44,252 nucleotides of DNA from Streptomyces afghaniensis 772 (GCA_000415505.1 KE354232.1:1-44252); one strand, 5' to 3'; shown: positions 18,075 through 27,278, counted from the first letter of the stretch. Translations and numbers: made by a program. The notes: a model not told the origin generated them from the letters alone.

Positions 18075-18095
18075 ACCGCCGGCGCCAGGAGCCCG

Positions 18096-19652
18096 TCAGA
18101 GCTGCGTGAGGCTCCAGAGGCGGAACACGCCCGTGCCGTCCGACAGGTACTGGCCGCCGCCGATGTCCTCGGTGGTGACGACGTACTCCTTCGCCTGCCA
18201 CAGCGGCAGCACCGGCACGTCCTGGGCGACGGTCTGCTGCACCGACTGGAAGTCCCGGTCGGCCTCGCCGCGGTCGGCGTAGCGGCGGCTGTCCTTGATG
18301 AGCCGGTCGACGGCCTTGCTGCTGTAGCCGGTGTTCATGGCGCTGCCGGTGCCGACGAGCGCGGCCTGGAAGGTGTCCGGGTCGGGGTAGTCGGCGACCC
18401 AGCCGACGGCGTACGCGTCGAGCTCGCCGCTCGCCCAGCGCTTCTGGAAGTCGGTCCACTCGTAGCCCTTGAGGGTGACCTTGAACAGGCCGCTCGCCTC
18501 CAGCTCCCGTTTGATCTCGGCGGCCTCCTGCGCACCGGCGCCGCGGCCCTTGGCGTAGCCGTAGGTGAAGCGGACGGGCAGGGTCACGCCGGCCTGGGTG
18601 AGCAGCTTGCGCGCCTTCTTCGGGTCCTGCCGGGGGTAGTCGTCGAAGAACGAGGCGGTGTGCCCGGTGAGGCCCGCCGGGATCAGGGAGTACAGGGGGT
18701 CGACGGTGCCGTCGTAGACGGTGGCGGCCAGCCGCTCGCGGTCGATGAGCCAGGCCATGGCCTGCCGGACCTTCGGATTGTGCAGGGGCTTGCCCGCGCG
18801 GGTGTTGAAGTACAGGTTGCGGGTCTCGGAGCCGTCCGCCTCGAAGACGCGCTGCGCGGGATCGCTCGGGTTCAGGTCGGCGAGGACCGCGGGCGGCAGC
18901 TGGTCGGTCGTGACCTCGACGCGCTTGTCCTTCCACGCGGTGTCCAGGGCAGCGGGGGTGGCGTAGTAGCGCAGTTCGACGGGCCTGTTCGCACCGCCTT
19001 TGACCGCGCCCCGGTAGCGGCTGTTGGGCGCGAGGACCGCCGTGGCGTCCTTCGTGTAGGAGGTGAGGGTGTACGGGCCGGTGCCGTCGACACGGCTGCC
19101 GGTGCGCAGCTTGCCTGCCGGGTAGGCGGTGTGGTCGACGATCGAGCCCGCGCCGGTGGCCACCTTGAACGGGAACGTGGCGTCGGGCGAGGACAGGTGG
19201 AAGGTGACGGTCAGCCCGTCGGCGTCCACGGAACGGAGGGTGTCGAGCAGGGACGCCGGGCCGACCGGGGACTTGATCCTCATGATCCGGTCGAAGGAGT
19301 ACTTCACGTCCTCGCCGGTCATCGTCCGGCCGCTCGGGAAGGTGAGGCCGGAGCGCAGTTCGCAGCGGTACGTGGTCAGGTCGCCGTCGGCGAACGCGCA
19401 GCTCCTGGCCGCGTCCGGTACGGGTGCGGTGCCGCCCGGGGCGAAGGTGAGCAGCGACTGGAAGACGTTGCTGAACAGCGCCCAGGAACCGGCGTCGTAG
19501 GCGCCCGCCGGGTCGAGTGACGTGACGGCGTCCGTCGTGCCGACCGTGATGGCCGTGCCGTCCTTCTTCGAGGGCACGAGCTGCCAGGCGCCCACCCCCA
19601 CGGCCGCCAGGACGAGCAGTCCCGCGAGTATCCGCATGCGAACCGATCGCAT
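18096..19652 (-). CDS. Peptide/nickel-type ABC transporter solute-binding protein (SBP_bac_5)
   Basis: 518 aa from ATG 19652, with GGAGG 9 nt upstream. N-terminal signal or anchor MRILAGLLVLAAVGVGAWQL carries no lipobox Cys, which is unusual for an actinobacterial binding protein. Family 5 features: LFSNVFQSLLTFAP, YRCELRSGLTFPSG, GEDVKYSFDRIM, GTGPYTLTSY, LYFNTRAGKPLHNPKVRQA and YPDPDTFQAALVGTGSAMN. It should bind oligopeptides or similar ligands outside the cell. No permease or ATPase gene lies next to it, so it is an orphan that may serve a transporter encoded elsewhere. Convergent with the TetR gene. Confidence 0.92.
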   Translation of the reverse strand: MRSVRMRILAGLLVLAAVGVGAWQLVPSKKDGTAITVGTTDAVTSLDPAGAYDAGSWALFSNVFQSLLTFAPGGTAPVPDAARSCAFADGDLTTYRCELRSGLTFPSGRTMTGEDVKYSFDRIMRIKSPVGPASLLDTLRSVDADGLTVTFHLSSPDATFPFKVATGAGSIVDHTAYPAGKLRTGSRVDGTGPYTLTSYTKDATAVLAPNSRYRGAVKGGANRPVELRYYATPAALDTAWKDKRVEVTTDQLPPAVLADLNPSDPAQRVFEADGSETRNLYFNTRAGKPLHNPKVRQAMAWLIDRERLAATVYDGTVDPLYSLIPAGLTGHTASFFDDYPRQDPKKARKLLTQAGVTLPVRFTYGYAKGRGAGAQEAAEIKRELEASGLFKVTLKGYEWTDFQKRWASGELDAYAVGWVADYPDPDTFQAALVGTGSAMNTGYSSKAVDRLIKDSRRYADRGEADRDFQSVQQTVAQDVPVLPLWQAKEYVVTTEDIGGGQYLSDGTGVFRLWSLTQL

Positions 19653-19817
19653 CGGCCTTGCCCTCCCAGGCCCGTGGGCCCTTGTGCCAGTGCCACACCC
19701 CTTTGTGGCGGCCTCACCCAATCACAGGTGTTTGAGCGGGCGGAAGGGAGATCTGCCGAGTTGGGAAAGAACTTACCGATGGGCCTTTCGGTCCGGTTTC
19801 ACAGCGCTCTCACAGGG

Positions 19818-21301
19818 TCAGGCCTGCCGCGACGCCAGCTCGATCAGGGTGATGTCCGACGGTGCCCCCACCCGCGTGGGCGGGCCCCAGGCGCCGGCGC
19901 CGCGGGAGACGTAGAGCTGGGTGTCGCCGTAGCGCTCCAGGCCCGCGACGGTCGGGTTCGCGGCGGCGGCGATGAGGTTGCCGGGCCAGAGCTGGCCGCC
20001 GTGGGTGTGGCCGGACAGCTGGAGGTCGACGCCGTGCTCGACGGCGTCGTGGATCTGCACGGGCTGGTGGGCGAGCAGTACGCACGCGCGTGCCGTGTCG
20101 CGGTCGCCGAGGGCGCGGGCGTAGTCGGGGCCCTGGCCCTCGTCCTCGCCGGTGACGTCGTTGACTCCGGCCAGGTCGAAGTACGGCATCTCCCTGCGGG
20201 CATTCTCCAAGGGGGTGAGTCCGAGGCGGCGGACCTCCTCGACCCACTGCTCGGCGCCGGAGAAGTACTCGTGGTTGCCGGTGACGAAGTAGGACCCGTG
20301 ACGGGCCTTCAGCTGGGCCAGGGGGGCCGCCGCGGGGCCCAGGTCCTTCACACTGCCGTCGACCAGGTCGCCGACGACCGCGATCAGGTCGGGCTGGGTC
20401 GCGTTGATCGTGTCGACGACCTTCTGCGCGAAGCCGCGGCCCAGGACCGGGCCGAGGTGCACATCACTGACCACGGCGATCCGGTACCCGTGCGCTGCGC
20501 GCGGCAGTTTGGCCAGGGGCACGGTGACCCGCTTCACCTTGGGCCCACGCAGCACGCCGTACGTCCCGTACCCCACGGTCCCGGCAGCAGCGGCCGCGGC
20601 GGCCCCGGCGACGACCCGGGAGACGAAGAGACGGCGGGAGGGGCCGGTGGGAGCGGAGGCGGTGCTGTCGGGGGCGCCTGGGGTGGTGAGCGGCTGCGGG
20701 GAGCTGTCGGGGGTGGCGGGTGCGGGGCCGGCCTGCGGGTGGGGGTCGGTGACGGGGCGGTCACCGTGCCGCCGGGGTCGGCGTGCATGGCGGTCGCCGC
20801 CACGGACGTGGGTACACCGCCGGGCGCACCGGCACCGTCATCCGTCCGCGGGCCGCTCGCCGTCGCGGACAGGGGTGCCCCGCCGGCCCGGTCCGTCTGT
20901 GGTGCGGCAGCGGGGTCACCGGCGGCGCCGGGCGCACCGGCACCGGGCTCAAAGCCCGTGCCGTTCGCCCTCGCCCTCGCCCGCCGCTCGAGGAACCACC
21001 GCAGCACCGGCCGTACGGCCTCCCCCGCGACGACCGCCAGCAGCAGGTATACCGACAGGGCCAGCCACAGGAAGCCCGGCCAGGCGAGGACCTGCTGGAG
21101 CCAGAAGGGGGCGCCGGTGCGTTCGGCGACCAGGGCCGTGATCGCGAGGAGCCAGCCGCCGGCGATCAGGGCCGCGCCCGCGCGGCGGGTGAGGCCCGGG
21201 CCGCGGGTCGTGTCGCGGAACAGGCGGCGCCACACGTACCAGTTGGCCGTCACGATGACGGCCAGGACGAGCGTTGCGACGAGTACGAAGACGAAGGCCA
21301 C
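19818..21301 (-). CDS. Membrane metallophosphoesterase (frame break near 20760)
   Basis: About 494 aa after restoring one base. From GTG 21301 the first part contains at least three membrane spans (VFVLVATLVLAVIVTANWYV, AALIAGGWLLAITALVA, FLWLALSVYLLLAVVAGEAV). A Pro/Ala-rich linker follows, in which the frame breaks between about 20755 and 20770. The second frame resumes with SRRLFVSRVVAGAAAAAAAG and the calcineurin-like phosphoesterase domain: VVSDVHLGPVLG, VVGDLVDGS, VTGNHEYFSG, LLAHQPVQI and LSGHTHGGQLWP, which supply the di-metal ligands. The active site is predicted outside the membrane. Homologous Streptomyces proteins have both parts in one chain, as I recall, so the break is probably an assembly error. 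Confidence 0.85.
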
Positions 21302-21324
21302 GGTGTCGTGTCTCCCGATTGCCG

Positions 21325-21564
21325 TTATGACGTCCGGCGCAGTGCGCGCAGACCACGCAACCCGATGGCCCCGATGGCCGTCCCCAATACGAAGGAGACG
21401 ACGGCGAGCAGCAGGTGCACCCAGAAGTACGCCGTGGGATGACCGTCGTCGAAGGCGAGCCCGCTGCTGTCCTTGACAAGGTTCTTGACGAAAGTGATCC
21501 AGATGACCCAGCTCCACACCCCGAAGGCGAGCAGGAACCAGGAGACGGGGCGGCTGAGCTTCAT
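21325..21564 (-). CDS. SCO4848-family small membrane protein
   Basis: 79 aa from ATG 21564 (MKLSRPVSWFLLAFGVWSWV). Two membrane spans separated by a short segment containing FVKNLVKDSSGLAFDDGHPT. It matches what I remember of the Streptomyces SCO4848 family, which sits between the metallophosphoesterase and the D,D-carboxypeptidase. Function unknown; the conserved neighbourhood hints at cell-envelope work. Confidence 0.85.
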   Translation of the reverse strand: MKLSRPVSWFLLAFGVWSWVIWITFVKNLVKDSSGLAFDDGHPTAYFWVHLLLAVVSFVLGTAIGAIGLRGLRALRRTS

Positions 21565-21654
21565 GAGACCAGTATCGCCAAGGCCTGTCCGGTTCCGTTC
21601 GCGGGGTGGGGCGGAGGCGGGACTTCCCTGCGTACTGCATGTACGTTTCCGGTC

Positions 21655-22974
21655 GTGCCCGCTCCGAAGAAGACCGCCAGGCGATCCCTGCTGGTCACCT
21701 CCGCCGTCCTGTCGTCCCTCGCCCTGGCCGCGCCCGCCGCCGTCGCGGCCCCGAGTCCCTCGGGCAGTCCGTCGGCGAGCCCTTCGGGCAGTCCGTCGGC
21801 CACTCCCCCGGCGTCGATGTCGACCGTGGGCGGCGCCCGGCTCGGGCAGCCGGGCACGCAGGTGAACCTCGCGAGCGGCGTGCCGGTGCTGCCGAAGGAC
21901 GTGAGCGCCCGCTCCTGGATCGTCGCCGACGCCGAGTCGGGTGACGTGCTGGCCGCGCACAACGCGCACTGGCGGCTGGCCCCGGCGAGCACGCTGAAGA
22001 TGCTGTTCGCGGACACGCTGCTGCCGAAGTTCCCGAGGACGGCCAAGCACAAGGTCGTCCCCTCCGACCTGGCGGGCATCGGCTCGGGCTCCAGCCTGGT
22101 CGGGATAAAGGAGGACGAGACCTACACGGTCCACGACCTGTGGCTCGGCGTCTTCCTGCGCTCCGGAAACGACGCCGTGCACGTGCTGTCGGCCATGAAC
22201 AAGGGCGTCGACAACACCGTCAAGGAGATGAACGAGCACGCCGAGGAGCTTCAGGCCCTCGACACGCACGTCGTCAGCCCGGACGGCTACGACGCCGAGG
22301 GGCAGGTCTCGTCGGCGTACGACCTGACGCTGATCGCCCGCTCGGGGCTGCAGAAGAAGGACTTCCGGGAGTACTGCTCGACGGTCAGCGCGAAGTTCCC
22401 GGGCCAGACGAAGAAGAACAAGAAGGGCAAGCCGGCCCGCGAGTCCTTCGAGATCCAGAACACCAACCGGCTGCTGAGCGGCGACGCGGGCCTGCCCGTC
22501 TACCAGGGCATCGCCGGCGTCAAGAACGGCAACACCACCAACGCCGGTGCCACCTTCACCGGTGTCGCCGAGCGGGACGGCAAGGTGCTGCTGGTGACGG
22601 TGATGAATCCGGAGAAGCAGGAGCACAACGAGGTCTACAAGGAGACCGCGCGGCTGTTCGACTGGGGCTTCAAGGCGGCCGGGAAGGTGCAGCCGGTGGG
22701 TGAGCTGGTGCCGCCGAAGGGCGCCGCGCAGGCCAGTTCCCAACCCGGTGCGAACCCCTCCGGGGAGGCCGGCGGCTCCGGGAGCGGCGCGGGCAGCACG
22801 GCCGGGACCGGTTCGAAGCCGGTGGCCAGCGGCCCGGCCGCGGACGGCTCCAGCGGCATCGGGATCGCGCTCGGCATCACCGGCGGTGTGCTGGTGCTGC
22901 TCGCGGGCGGCGCGTTCCTGGTCAACCGCCGTTGGCCGCTGCCGGATCTGGTGCGCCGCCGGACCCGCCCCTGA
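21655..22974 (+). CDS. D-alanyl-D-alanine carboxypeptidase, serine-type (penicillin-binding protein)
   Basis: 439 aa from GTG 21655. Signal peptide KKTARRSLLVTSAVLSSLAL...; a Ser/Pro-rich linker with GSPSASPSGSPSA repeats follows. Penicillin-binding motifs: SxxK in PASTLKMLF, SxN in RSGNDAVH, and the third motif GVKNGNTTNAG, where the usual KTG is KNG. A C-terminal domain and Gly/Ser linker precede one membrane span (IALGITGGVLVLLAGGAFLV) and a basic tail, so the enzyme faces outward, anchored by its C-terminus. It trims the terminal D-Ala from peptidoglycan stem peptides. Its last 53 bp overlap the convergent YihY gene. Confidence 0.94.
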   Translation: MPAPKKTARRSLLVTSAVLSSLALAAPAAVAAPSPSGSPSASPSGSPSATPPASMSTVGGARLGQPGTQVNLASGVPVLPKDVSARSWIVADAESGDVLAAHNAHWRLAPASTLKMLFADTLLPKFPRTAKHKVVPSDLAGIGSGSSLVGIKEDETYTVHDLWLGVFLRSGNDAVHVLSAMNKGVDNTVKEMNEHAEELQALDTHVVSPDGYDAEGQVSSAYDLTLIARSGLQKKDFREYCSTVSAKFPGQTKKNKKGKPARESFEIQNTNRLLSGDAGLPVYQGIAGVKNGNTTNAGATFTGVAERDGKVLLVTVMNPEKQEHNEVYKETARLFDWGFKAAGKVQPVGELVPPKGAAQASSQPGANPSGEAGGSGSGAGSTAGTGSKPVASGPAADGSSGIGIALGITGGVLVLLAGGAFLVNRRWPLPDLVRRRTRP

Positions 22975-23848
22975 CCTCCGGGACGTCCGGGAGTTCGTCC
23001 TCCTTGCTCTGCGTCGCCGTCCAGGAGGCGCAGAACAGCACCAGCTTCGAGGTGAAGTTGATCCACAGCAGCAGCGCGACGGGCACGCCGAACGCGCCGT
23101 ACATGCTCTTCGCGGCCACACCCTGCAAGTAGCCGCTGAGCAGCAGCTTCAGCAGCTCGAAGCCGACCGCGCCGGTCAGCGCCGACACGAACAGGCGGTG
23201 GCGCGTGGGCTCCACGCCCGGCAGCAGCGTCAGGACGTAGAGCAGGAGCAGGAAGTCGGCGAGTACGGCGATCAGGAACGCGGCGATGTGCAGCAGGACG
23301 CCGCTCCAGCCGCCCTCGTCGATGCCCAGGTGCCGGGTGATCCAGCCGATCATCGCGGAGGCGACGGTGGAGGCGGCGATGGTGACGAGGAGCGCGCCGC
23401 CGAGGCCGATCAGGACGCCCGCGTCCTTGGCGTAGCGCAGGACCGGGTTCTCCTCGTCGTCGGGCAGTTCCCACACCGCGCGCAGGCACTCGCGCATCGA
23501 GCCGGCCCAGCTGATGCCGGTGAAGAGCAGCAGGGCGCCCGCGATGAGGCCGATGGTGCCGGCGTTGTCCACCAGGCCGGCGATGTCCAGCTGGTCGGAG
23601 ATGCCGGGCACCTGCTCGGCGAGCTTGTCCTGGAGCTTGTCCTGCTGCTCCGTGCTGAGCGTGGCGGCGGCGATGGTGGCGGACACCGTCAGCAGCGGGA
23701 ACAGCGCGACGAAGCTGGTGAAGGTCATCGCGGCGGCCAGCCGTGTCCACTTCACGCGGTCCAGCCGCTCGTACGACCGCCACGCGTGGGTGATCATCAG
23801 CCGCTCCGCCCACGGCCCGATGACCGGGAGCCTTTTCAGCCAGTCCAT
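22922..23848 (-). CDS. YihY/BrkB-family membrane protein
   Basis: 308 aa from ATG 23848 (MDWLKRLPVIGPWAERLM). Typical YihY features: AWRSYERLDRVKWTRLAAAMTFTSF at the start, five to six membrane spans, GISWAGSMRECLRAVWELPDDE, and YGAFGVPVALLLWINFTSKL near the end. The family was once mis-named ribonuclease BN; its members are probably envelope transporters or flippases. The start overlaps the end of the GtrA gene by 13 bp. It is the last gene of the run that makes lipid-linked pentose precursors, so a role in handling a lipid or lipid-sugar is possible. Confidence 0.9.
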   Translation of the reverse strand: MDWLKRLPVIGPWAERLMITHAWRSYERLDRVKWTRLAAAMTFTSFVALFPLLTVSATIAAATLSTEQQDKLQDKLAEQVPGISDQLDIAGLVDNAGTIGLIAGALLLFTGISWAGSMRECLRAVWELPDDEENPVLRYAKDAGVLIGLGGALLVTIAASTVASAMIGWITRHLGIDEGGWSGVLLHIAAFLIAVLADFLLLLYVLTLLPGVEPTRHRLFVSALTGAVGFELLKLLLSGYLQGVAAKSMYGAFGVPVALLLWINFTSKLVLFCASWTATQSKEDELPDVPEVRGGSGGAPDPAAANGG

Positions 23849-24288
23849 GATCCGACTCTGCCCTCCGCCCGGAAGACCCATGTACGGGTACCCCAGAACC
23901 GGAGGACTGTGGCCAACGCCATACCGACGACCGCGCCGGAGACGGTGTCCGCGCGCTGCGAGGTGAGTCCGAGGCCGTAGTGGCTGACGGCCAGGCACAG
24001 CAGTTGTACGGCGGCGCCGGCGAGGTTCACCAGGAAGAACGCGGCGTACGGGCGCAGGCCGCTGATCCGCCTGTCCCGGTAGGTGCCGAGGGCGTTGCCC
24101 GCGTAGGCGACCGAGCAGGCCGCCACGAAGGACAGGGCCTTGGCGGTGAGCGGGCCGAGTCCGGCGGGGCCGCGCAGGCAGGTGAACAGGGCCAAGTCGA
24201 CGGCGTAGGCGAGGAGACCGGCGGCGGCGAAACCCAGGAGCTCCCGGCGGCAGGGGGCCGTGGGGCGCGACCACGCGCGCGTGGTCAC
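23836..24288 (-). CDS. GtrA-family membrane protein
   Basis: 150 aa from GTG 24288, whose GTGA overlaps the stop of the phosphoribosyltransferase gene. Four membrane spans with the family pattern ELLGFAAAGLLAYAVDLALF, FVAACSVAYAGNALGTYRDR and VVGMALATVLRFWGTRTWVF. GtrA-family proteins are linked to translocation of polyprenyl-phosphate sugars. Its place between the DPA-pathway enzymes and the YihY protein fits a role in moving decaprenyl-phosphopentose across the membrane (inference). Confidence 0.92.
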   Translation of the reverse strand: MTTRAWSRPTAPCRRELLGFAAAGLLAYAVDLALFTCLRGPAGLGPLTAKALSFVAACSVAYAGNALGTYRDRRISGLRPYAAFFLVNLAGAAVQLLCLAVSHYGLGLTSQRADTVSGAVVGMALATVLRFWGTRTWVFRAEGRVGSWTG

Positions 24289-25229
24289 CAATTGGCCACC
24301 GCCAGGCCGTACATCGCCATCCACACCAGGCCGATGAGGGCGAGCGCCCGGTCGCGCAGGACGACGTCCTCGGGTTCGCCGGCCGTGCCGCGGTCGGCGA
24401 AGACGGCGTACCGGAGGATCGCGAGGATGAAGGCGACCATGGACAGCTGGCGCCAGGGCAGCACGCTGGTGTGCGGGACGCCGCCCTCCTCCATGGCCCA
24501 CAGGCAGTAGCCGAGGACGGCGACACCGGCGGCGAGCTGCCAGACGAAGCGGAGATAGCCGGTGGTGTACTCGGTGAGCAACGCGCGCGTGACGCCCTCC
24601 TTTCCGGCCATCTGCACGGCTTCGGAGTAGCGCTTGGCCGACACCATGAACAGCGCGCCGAAGCCGGTCGTGATCAGGAACCAGCGCGACAGCGGGATGC
24701 CGAGGGCGAGTCCGCCGACCATCGCCCGCATCAGGAAGCCGGTCGTGACGACGGCGAGGTCGACGACGAGGACGTGCTTGAGGCTGACGCAGTAGGCCAG
24801 TTGCATGCCGAGGTAGGCGGTCAGCAGGGCGGTGACGGCCGGGGGGCAGAGCCAGGCCGCGGCGGCGGGCGCGAGGACGGCGAGGCCGCCGCCGACGGCG
24901 TAGGCGAGGGGTACGGGGACCTGTCCGGCGGCGACCGGGCGGTGCCGCTTGGTGAGGTGGGCGCGGTCGGCGTCGGCGTCGCGGGCGTCGTTGACGAGGT
25001 AGACGGCGGCGGCGCATGCGGTGAAGAGGACGAAGACGAGGGCGAGTCGGGTCAGGGCGTGCCGGGAGAAGAGCTCGCCGGCGGCCGCCGGGGCGGCGAC
25101 CACCAGGACGTTCTTCACCCACTGTTTGGGTCGCGCGGTCCAAAGCAGACCTGCCAGGAGACCGCCCTTGCGGGGTGGCGCGGGCCGCTCCTCGTGGGTG
25201 CGCTGCCGCAGGACGGCCGCCTCAGTCAT
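24285..25229 (-). CDS. Decaprenyl-phosphate phosphoribosyltransferase (UbiA family)
   Basis: 314 aa. The UbiA aspartate-rich motif is YLVNDARDADADRAH and the second loop is CVSLKHVLVVDLAVVTTGFLMRA. RPKQWVKNVLV near the N-terminus is typical of the Rv3806c type. It transfers phosphoribose from PRPP to polyprenyl phosphate at the membrane. It overlaps the PAP2 gene by 8 bp upstream and the GtrA gene downstream, so these genes form one transcript. Together with DprE1/DprE2 across the divergent promoter it should supply decaprenylphosphoryl-ribose/arabinose. Confidence 0.93.
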   Translation of the reverse strand: MTEAAVLRQRTHEERPAPPRKGGLLAGLLWTARPKQWVKNVLVVAAPAAAGELFSRHALTRLALVFVLFTACAAAVYLVNDARDADADRAHLTKRHRPVAAGQVPVPLAYAVGGGLAVLAPAAAAWLCPPAVTALLTAYLGMQLAYCVSLKHVLVVDLAVVTTGFLMRAMVGGLALGIPLSRWFLITTGFGALFMVSAKRYSEAVQMAGKEGVTRALLTEYTTGYLRFVWQLAAGVAVLGYCLWAMEEGGVPHTSVLPWRQLSMVAFILAILRYAVFADRGTAGEPEDVVLRDRALALIGLVWMAMYGLAVANW

Positions 25230-25743
25230 GGTGGGCCTCTCCCTTCATCCAGCGGGCGCCGAGCCGGGCCGTGAGTGCGCCGAGGGCCGCGCCCGCCGCG
25301 ACGTCCGAGGGGTAGTGGACGCCGGCCACCAGCCGCGAGACGCACACGGCGGCGGCGAGCGGCGGGACGGCGCGCGCTCCGAGGGCGCCGAAGGCGACGG
25401 CGGCGGCAGCGGCGGAAGTGGCGTGCGAGCTGGGGAAGGAGTGCCGCCCGGCGGTGCGCACCAGGGGCTCGACGTGCGGGGGGCGCGGTCGGCGCACGAC
25501 CCGCTTCACCCCCATGCTGACGAGGTGCGCCCCCGCGATGAGCGCTGCGCCGCGCAGCCAGGCGCCGCGTCTTGTGCCGTCGACGGCGGCTCCGGCGAGC
25601 CCCGCCGCCAGCCACAGCGCCGCGTGTTCCCCCGCCCAGGACAGGGCGCGTGCGGCGCCCGCCACGCGCGGGTCGGTGCCGCACGCCCTGAGCGCCGAAA
25701 CGATCCGGTGGTCCATGTCGTGCAGGTCGTCGAGGTCGTCCAT
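25222..25743 (-). CDS. PAP2-family phosphatase, probable decaprenylphosphoryl-5-phosphoribose phosphatase
   Basis: 173 aa from ATG 25743. All three PAP2 phosphatase motifs are present: KRVVRRPRPP, SFPSSHATSAA and SRLVAGVHYPSDVAAG. Several membrane spans. It is the first gene on the minus side of the divergent promoter facing DprE1 and is coupled to the phosphoribosyltransferase gene. From this context it should remove the 5-phosphate from polyprenylphosphoryl-phosphoribose. The ribosome site is weak; ATG 25716 is an alternative start. Confidence 0.92.
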   Translation of the reverse strand: MDDLDDLHDMDHRIVSALRACGTDPRVAGAARALSWAGEHAALWLAAGLAGAAVDGTRRGAWLRGAALIAGAHLVSMGVKRVVRRPRPPHVEPLVRTAGRHSFPSSHATSAAAAAVAFGALGARAVPPLAAAVCVSRLVAGVHYPSDVAAGAALGALTARLGARWMKGEAHHD

Positions 25744-25876
25744 GTGGACTCACTGTTCACGCCCACATGGCCTGAACTCCGGCAATATTGAGCGACATCC
25801 CATTAATCACCCGTTTCGGGGAGGGGCGCCATGTTCTCTAACTAAGAGCTCACATGGGGACGATACGGTCACGGAC
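25744..25876. promoter_or_regulatory. Divergent promoter region of the DPA-type block
   Basis: 133 bp, noticeably richer in A/T than its flanks (aatattgagcg, cattaatcacc, ctctaactaagag), between oppositely transcribed PAP2 and DprE1 genes. It should hold both promoters. I cannot place the hexamers with confidence. Confidence 0.45.
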
Positions 25877-27259
25877 ATGTCTGCCGACACCGCTTTCGTC
25901 CCGGACGTCTCGGGCCTGGACCACACCACCGTCACCGGCTGGGGCCGCACCGCTCCCACCGCCGCCCGGCTGATCCGCCCGCGGACGTACGAGGAGGCCG
26001 TGGCGGCCGTCCGCGACTGCGGGGCCCGCGGCGGGATCCCCCGGGGCCTGGGACGGGCGTACGGGGACGCGGCGCAGAACGCGGGCGGGTCCGTGCTCGA
26101 CATGACGGGCCTGGACCGCGTCCACGCGATCGACGCCGCCGGCGGCACCGTGCTGTGCGACGCGGGCGTCTCCCTGCACCGGCTGATGGAGGTGCTGCTG
26201 CCGCTCGGCTGGTTCGTGCCGGTCACCCCCGGCACGCGCTACGTCACCGTCGGCGGGGCGATCGGCGCCGACATCCACGGCAAGAACCACCACGTCTCGG
26301 GCTCCTTCGCGCGCCACGTGCTCGCCCTCGAACTGCTCACCGCCGACGGCGAGATCCGCACGGTGATCCCCGGCACGCCCCTGTTCGACGCCACCGCGGG
26401 CGGCATGGGACTGACCGGGGTGATCCTCACCGCGACGATCCGGCTCCAGCCGGTCGAGACCTCGCTGATGTCGGTCGACACCGAACGCGCGGCGGACCTC
26501 GACGACCTGATGGCCCGGCTGGCGGCCACCGACCACCGCTACCGCTACTCGGTCGCCTGGATCGACCTGCTGGCCCGGGGCGCCGCCACCGGCCGCGCGG
26601 TCCTCACCCGCGGCGACCACGCGCCCCTGGACACCCTCCCCGCCCGTGTGCGCCGGGACCCGCTGTCCTTCCGCACCTCCCGCTTCCCGGCCGCCCCCTC
26701 CCTCCTCCCCGAGGGCCTGCTCAGCCGCACGACCGTGGGCCTCTTCAACGAGCTCTGGTATCACAAGGCCCCCCGCGCGCGGTCCGGCCAACTCCAGCGC
26801 ATCTCCGCCTTCTTCCACCCCCTGGACGGCGTGCCCCACTGGAACCGCGTCTACGGCCGGGGCGGTTTCGTGCAGTACCAGTTCGTCGTCGGCTACGGCC
26901 AGGAGGACGCCCTGCGCCGCATCGTGCGCCGTATCTCCGAGCGCCGCTGCCCGTCCTTCCTGGCCGTCCTCAAGCGCTTCGGGGAGTCCGACCCGGGCTG
27001 GCTGTCCTTCCCGGTGCCCGGCTGGACGCTGGCGCTGGACATCCCGGCGGGCCTGCCCGGCCTCGGCGCGTTCCTCGACGAACTCGACGAGGAGGTCGCC
27101 ACCGCCGGCGGCCGCGTCTACCTCGCCAAGGACGCCCGGCTGCGCCCGGAACTGCTCGCGGCCATGTACCCGCGGCTGGACGACTTCCGCGCCCTGCGCG
27201 CCGAGCTGGACCCGCACGGGGTGTTCGTGTCCGACCTGGCCCGCCGCCTCCACCTCTGA
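25877..27259 (+). CDS. dprE1: DprE1-like decaprenylphosphoryl-beta-D-ribose 2-oxidase
   Basis: 460 aa from ATG 25877. FAD_binding_4 domain: PRGLGRAYGDAAQNAGG, VTPGTRYVTVGGAIGADIHG, KNHHVSGSFARHV and DATAGGMGLTGVIL. The C-terminal half matches the ALO-like part of mycobacterial DprE1, with GGFVQYQFVVGYG, FGESDPGWLSFPVPGW and YLAKDARLRPE, including the catalytic Lys. At the position of M. tuberculosis Cys387 (bound by benzothiazinones) this protein has Ala386 (GWTLALDIP). It oxidises the 2-OH of polyprenylphosphoryl-ribose; the SDR gene 19 bp downstream should complete epimerisation to arabinose. Confidence 0.9.
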   Translation: MSADTAFVPDVSGLDHTTVTGWGRTAPTAARLIRPRTYEEAVAAVRDCGARGGIPRGLGRAYGDAAQNAGGSVLDMTGLDRVHAIDAAGGTVLCDAGVSLHRLMEVLLPLGWFVPVTPGTRYVTVGGAIGADIHGKNHHVSGSFARHVLALELLTADGEIRTVIPGTPLFDATAGGMGLTGVILTATIRLQPVETSLMSVDTERAADLDDLMARLAATDHRYRYSVAWIDLLARGAATGRAVLTRGDHAPLDTLPARVRRDPLSFRTSRFPAAPSLLPEGLLSRTTVGLFNELWYHKAPRARSGQLQRISAFFHPLDGVPHWNRVYGRGGFVQYQFVVGYGQEDALRRIVRRISERRCPSFLAVLKRFGESDPGWLSFPVPGWTLALDIPAGLPGLGAFLDELDEEVATAGGRVYLAKDARLRPELLAAMYPRLDDFRALRAELDPHGVFVSDLARRLHL

Positions 27260-27278
27260 GCGATCCCTAGGAGCTGTC

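Noticed and set aside
18007-19698. Long minus-strand frame parallel to the solute-binding protein gene
   Set aside because: Arg/His-rich composition with no domain; the true gene occupies the adjacent frame with all family motifs.
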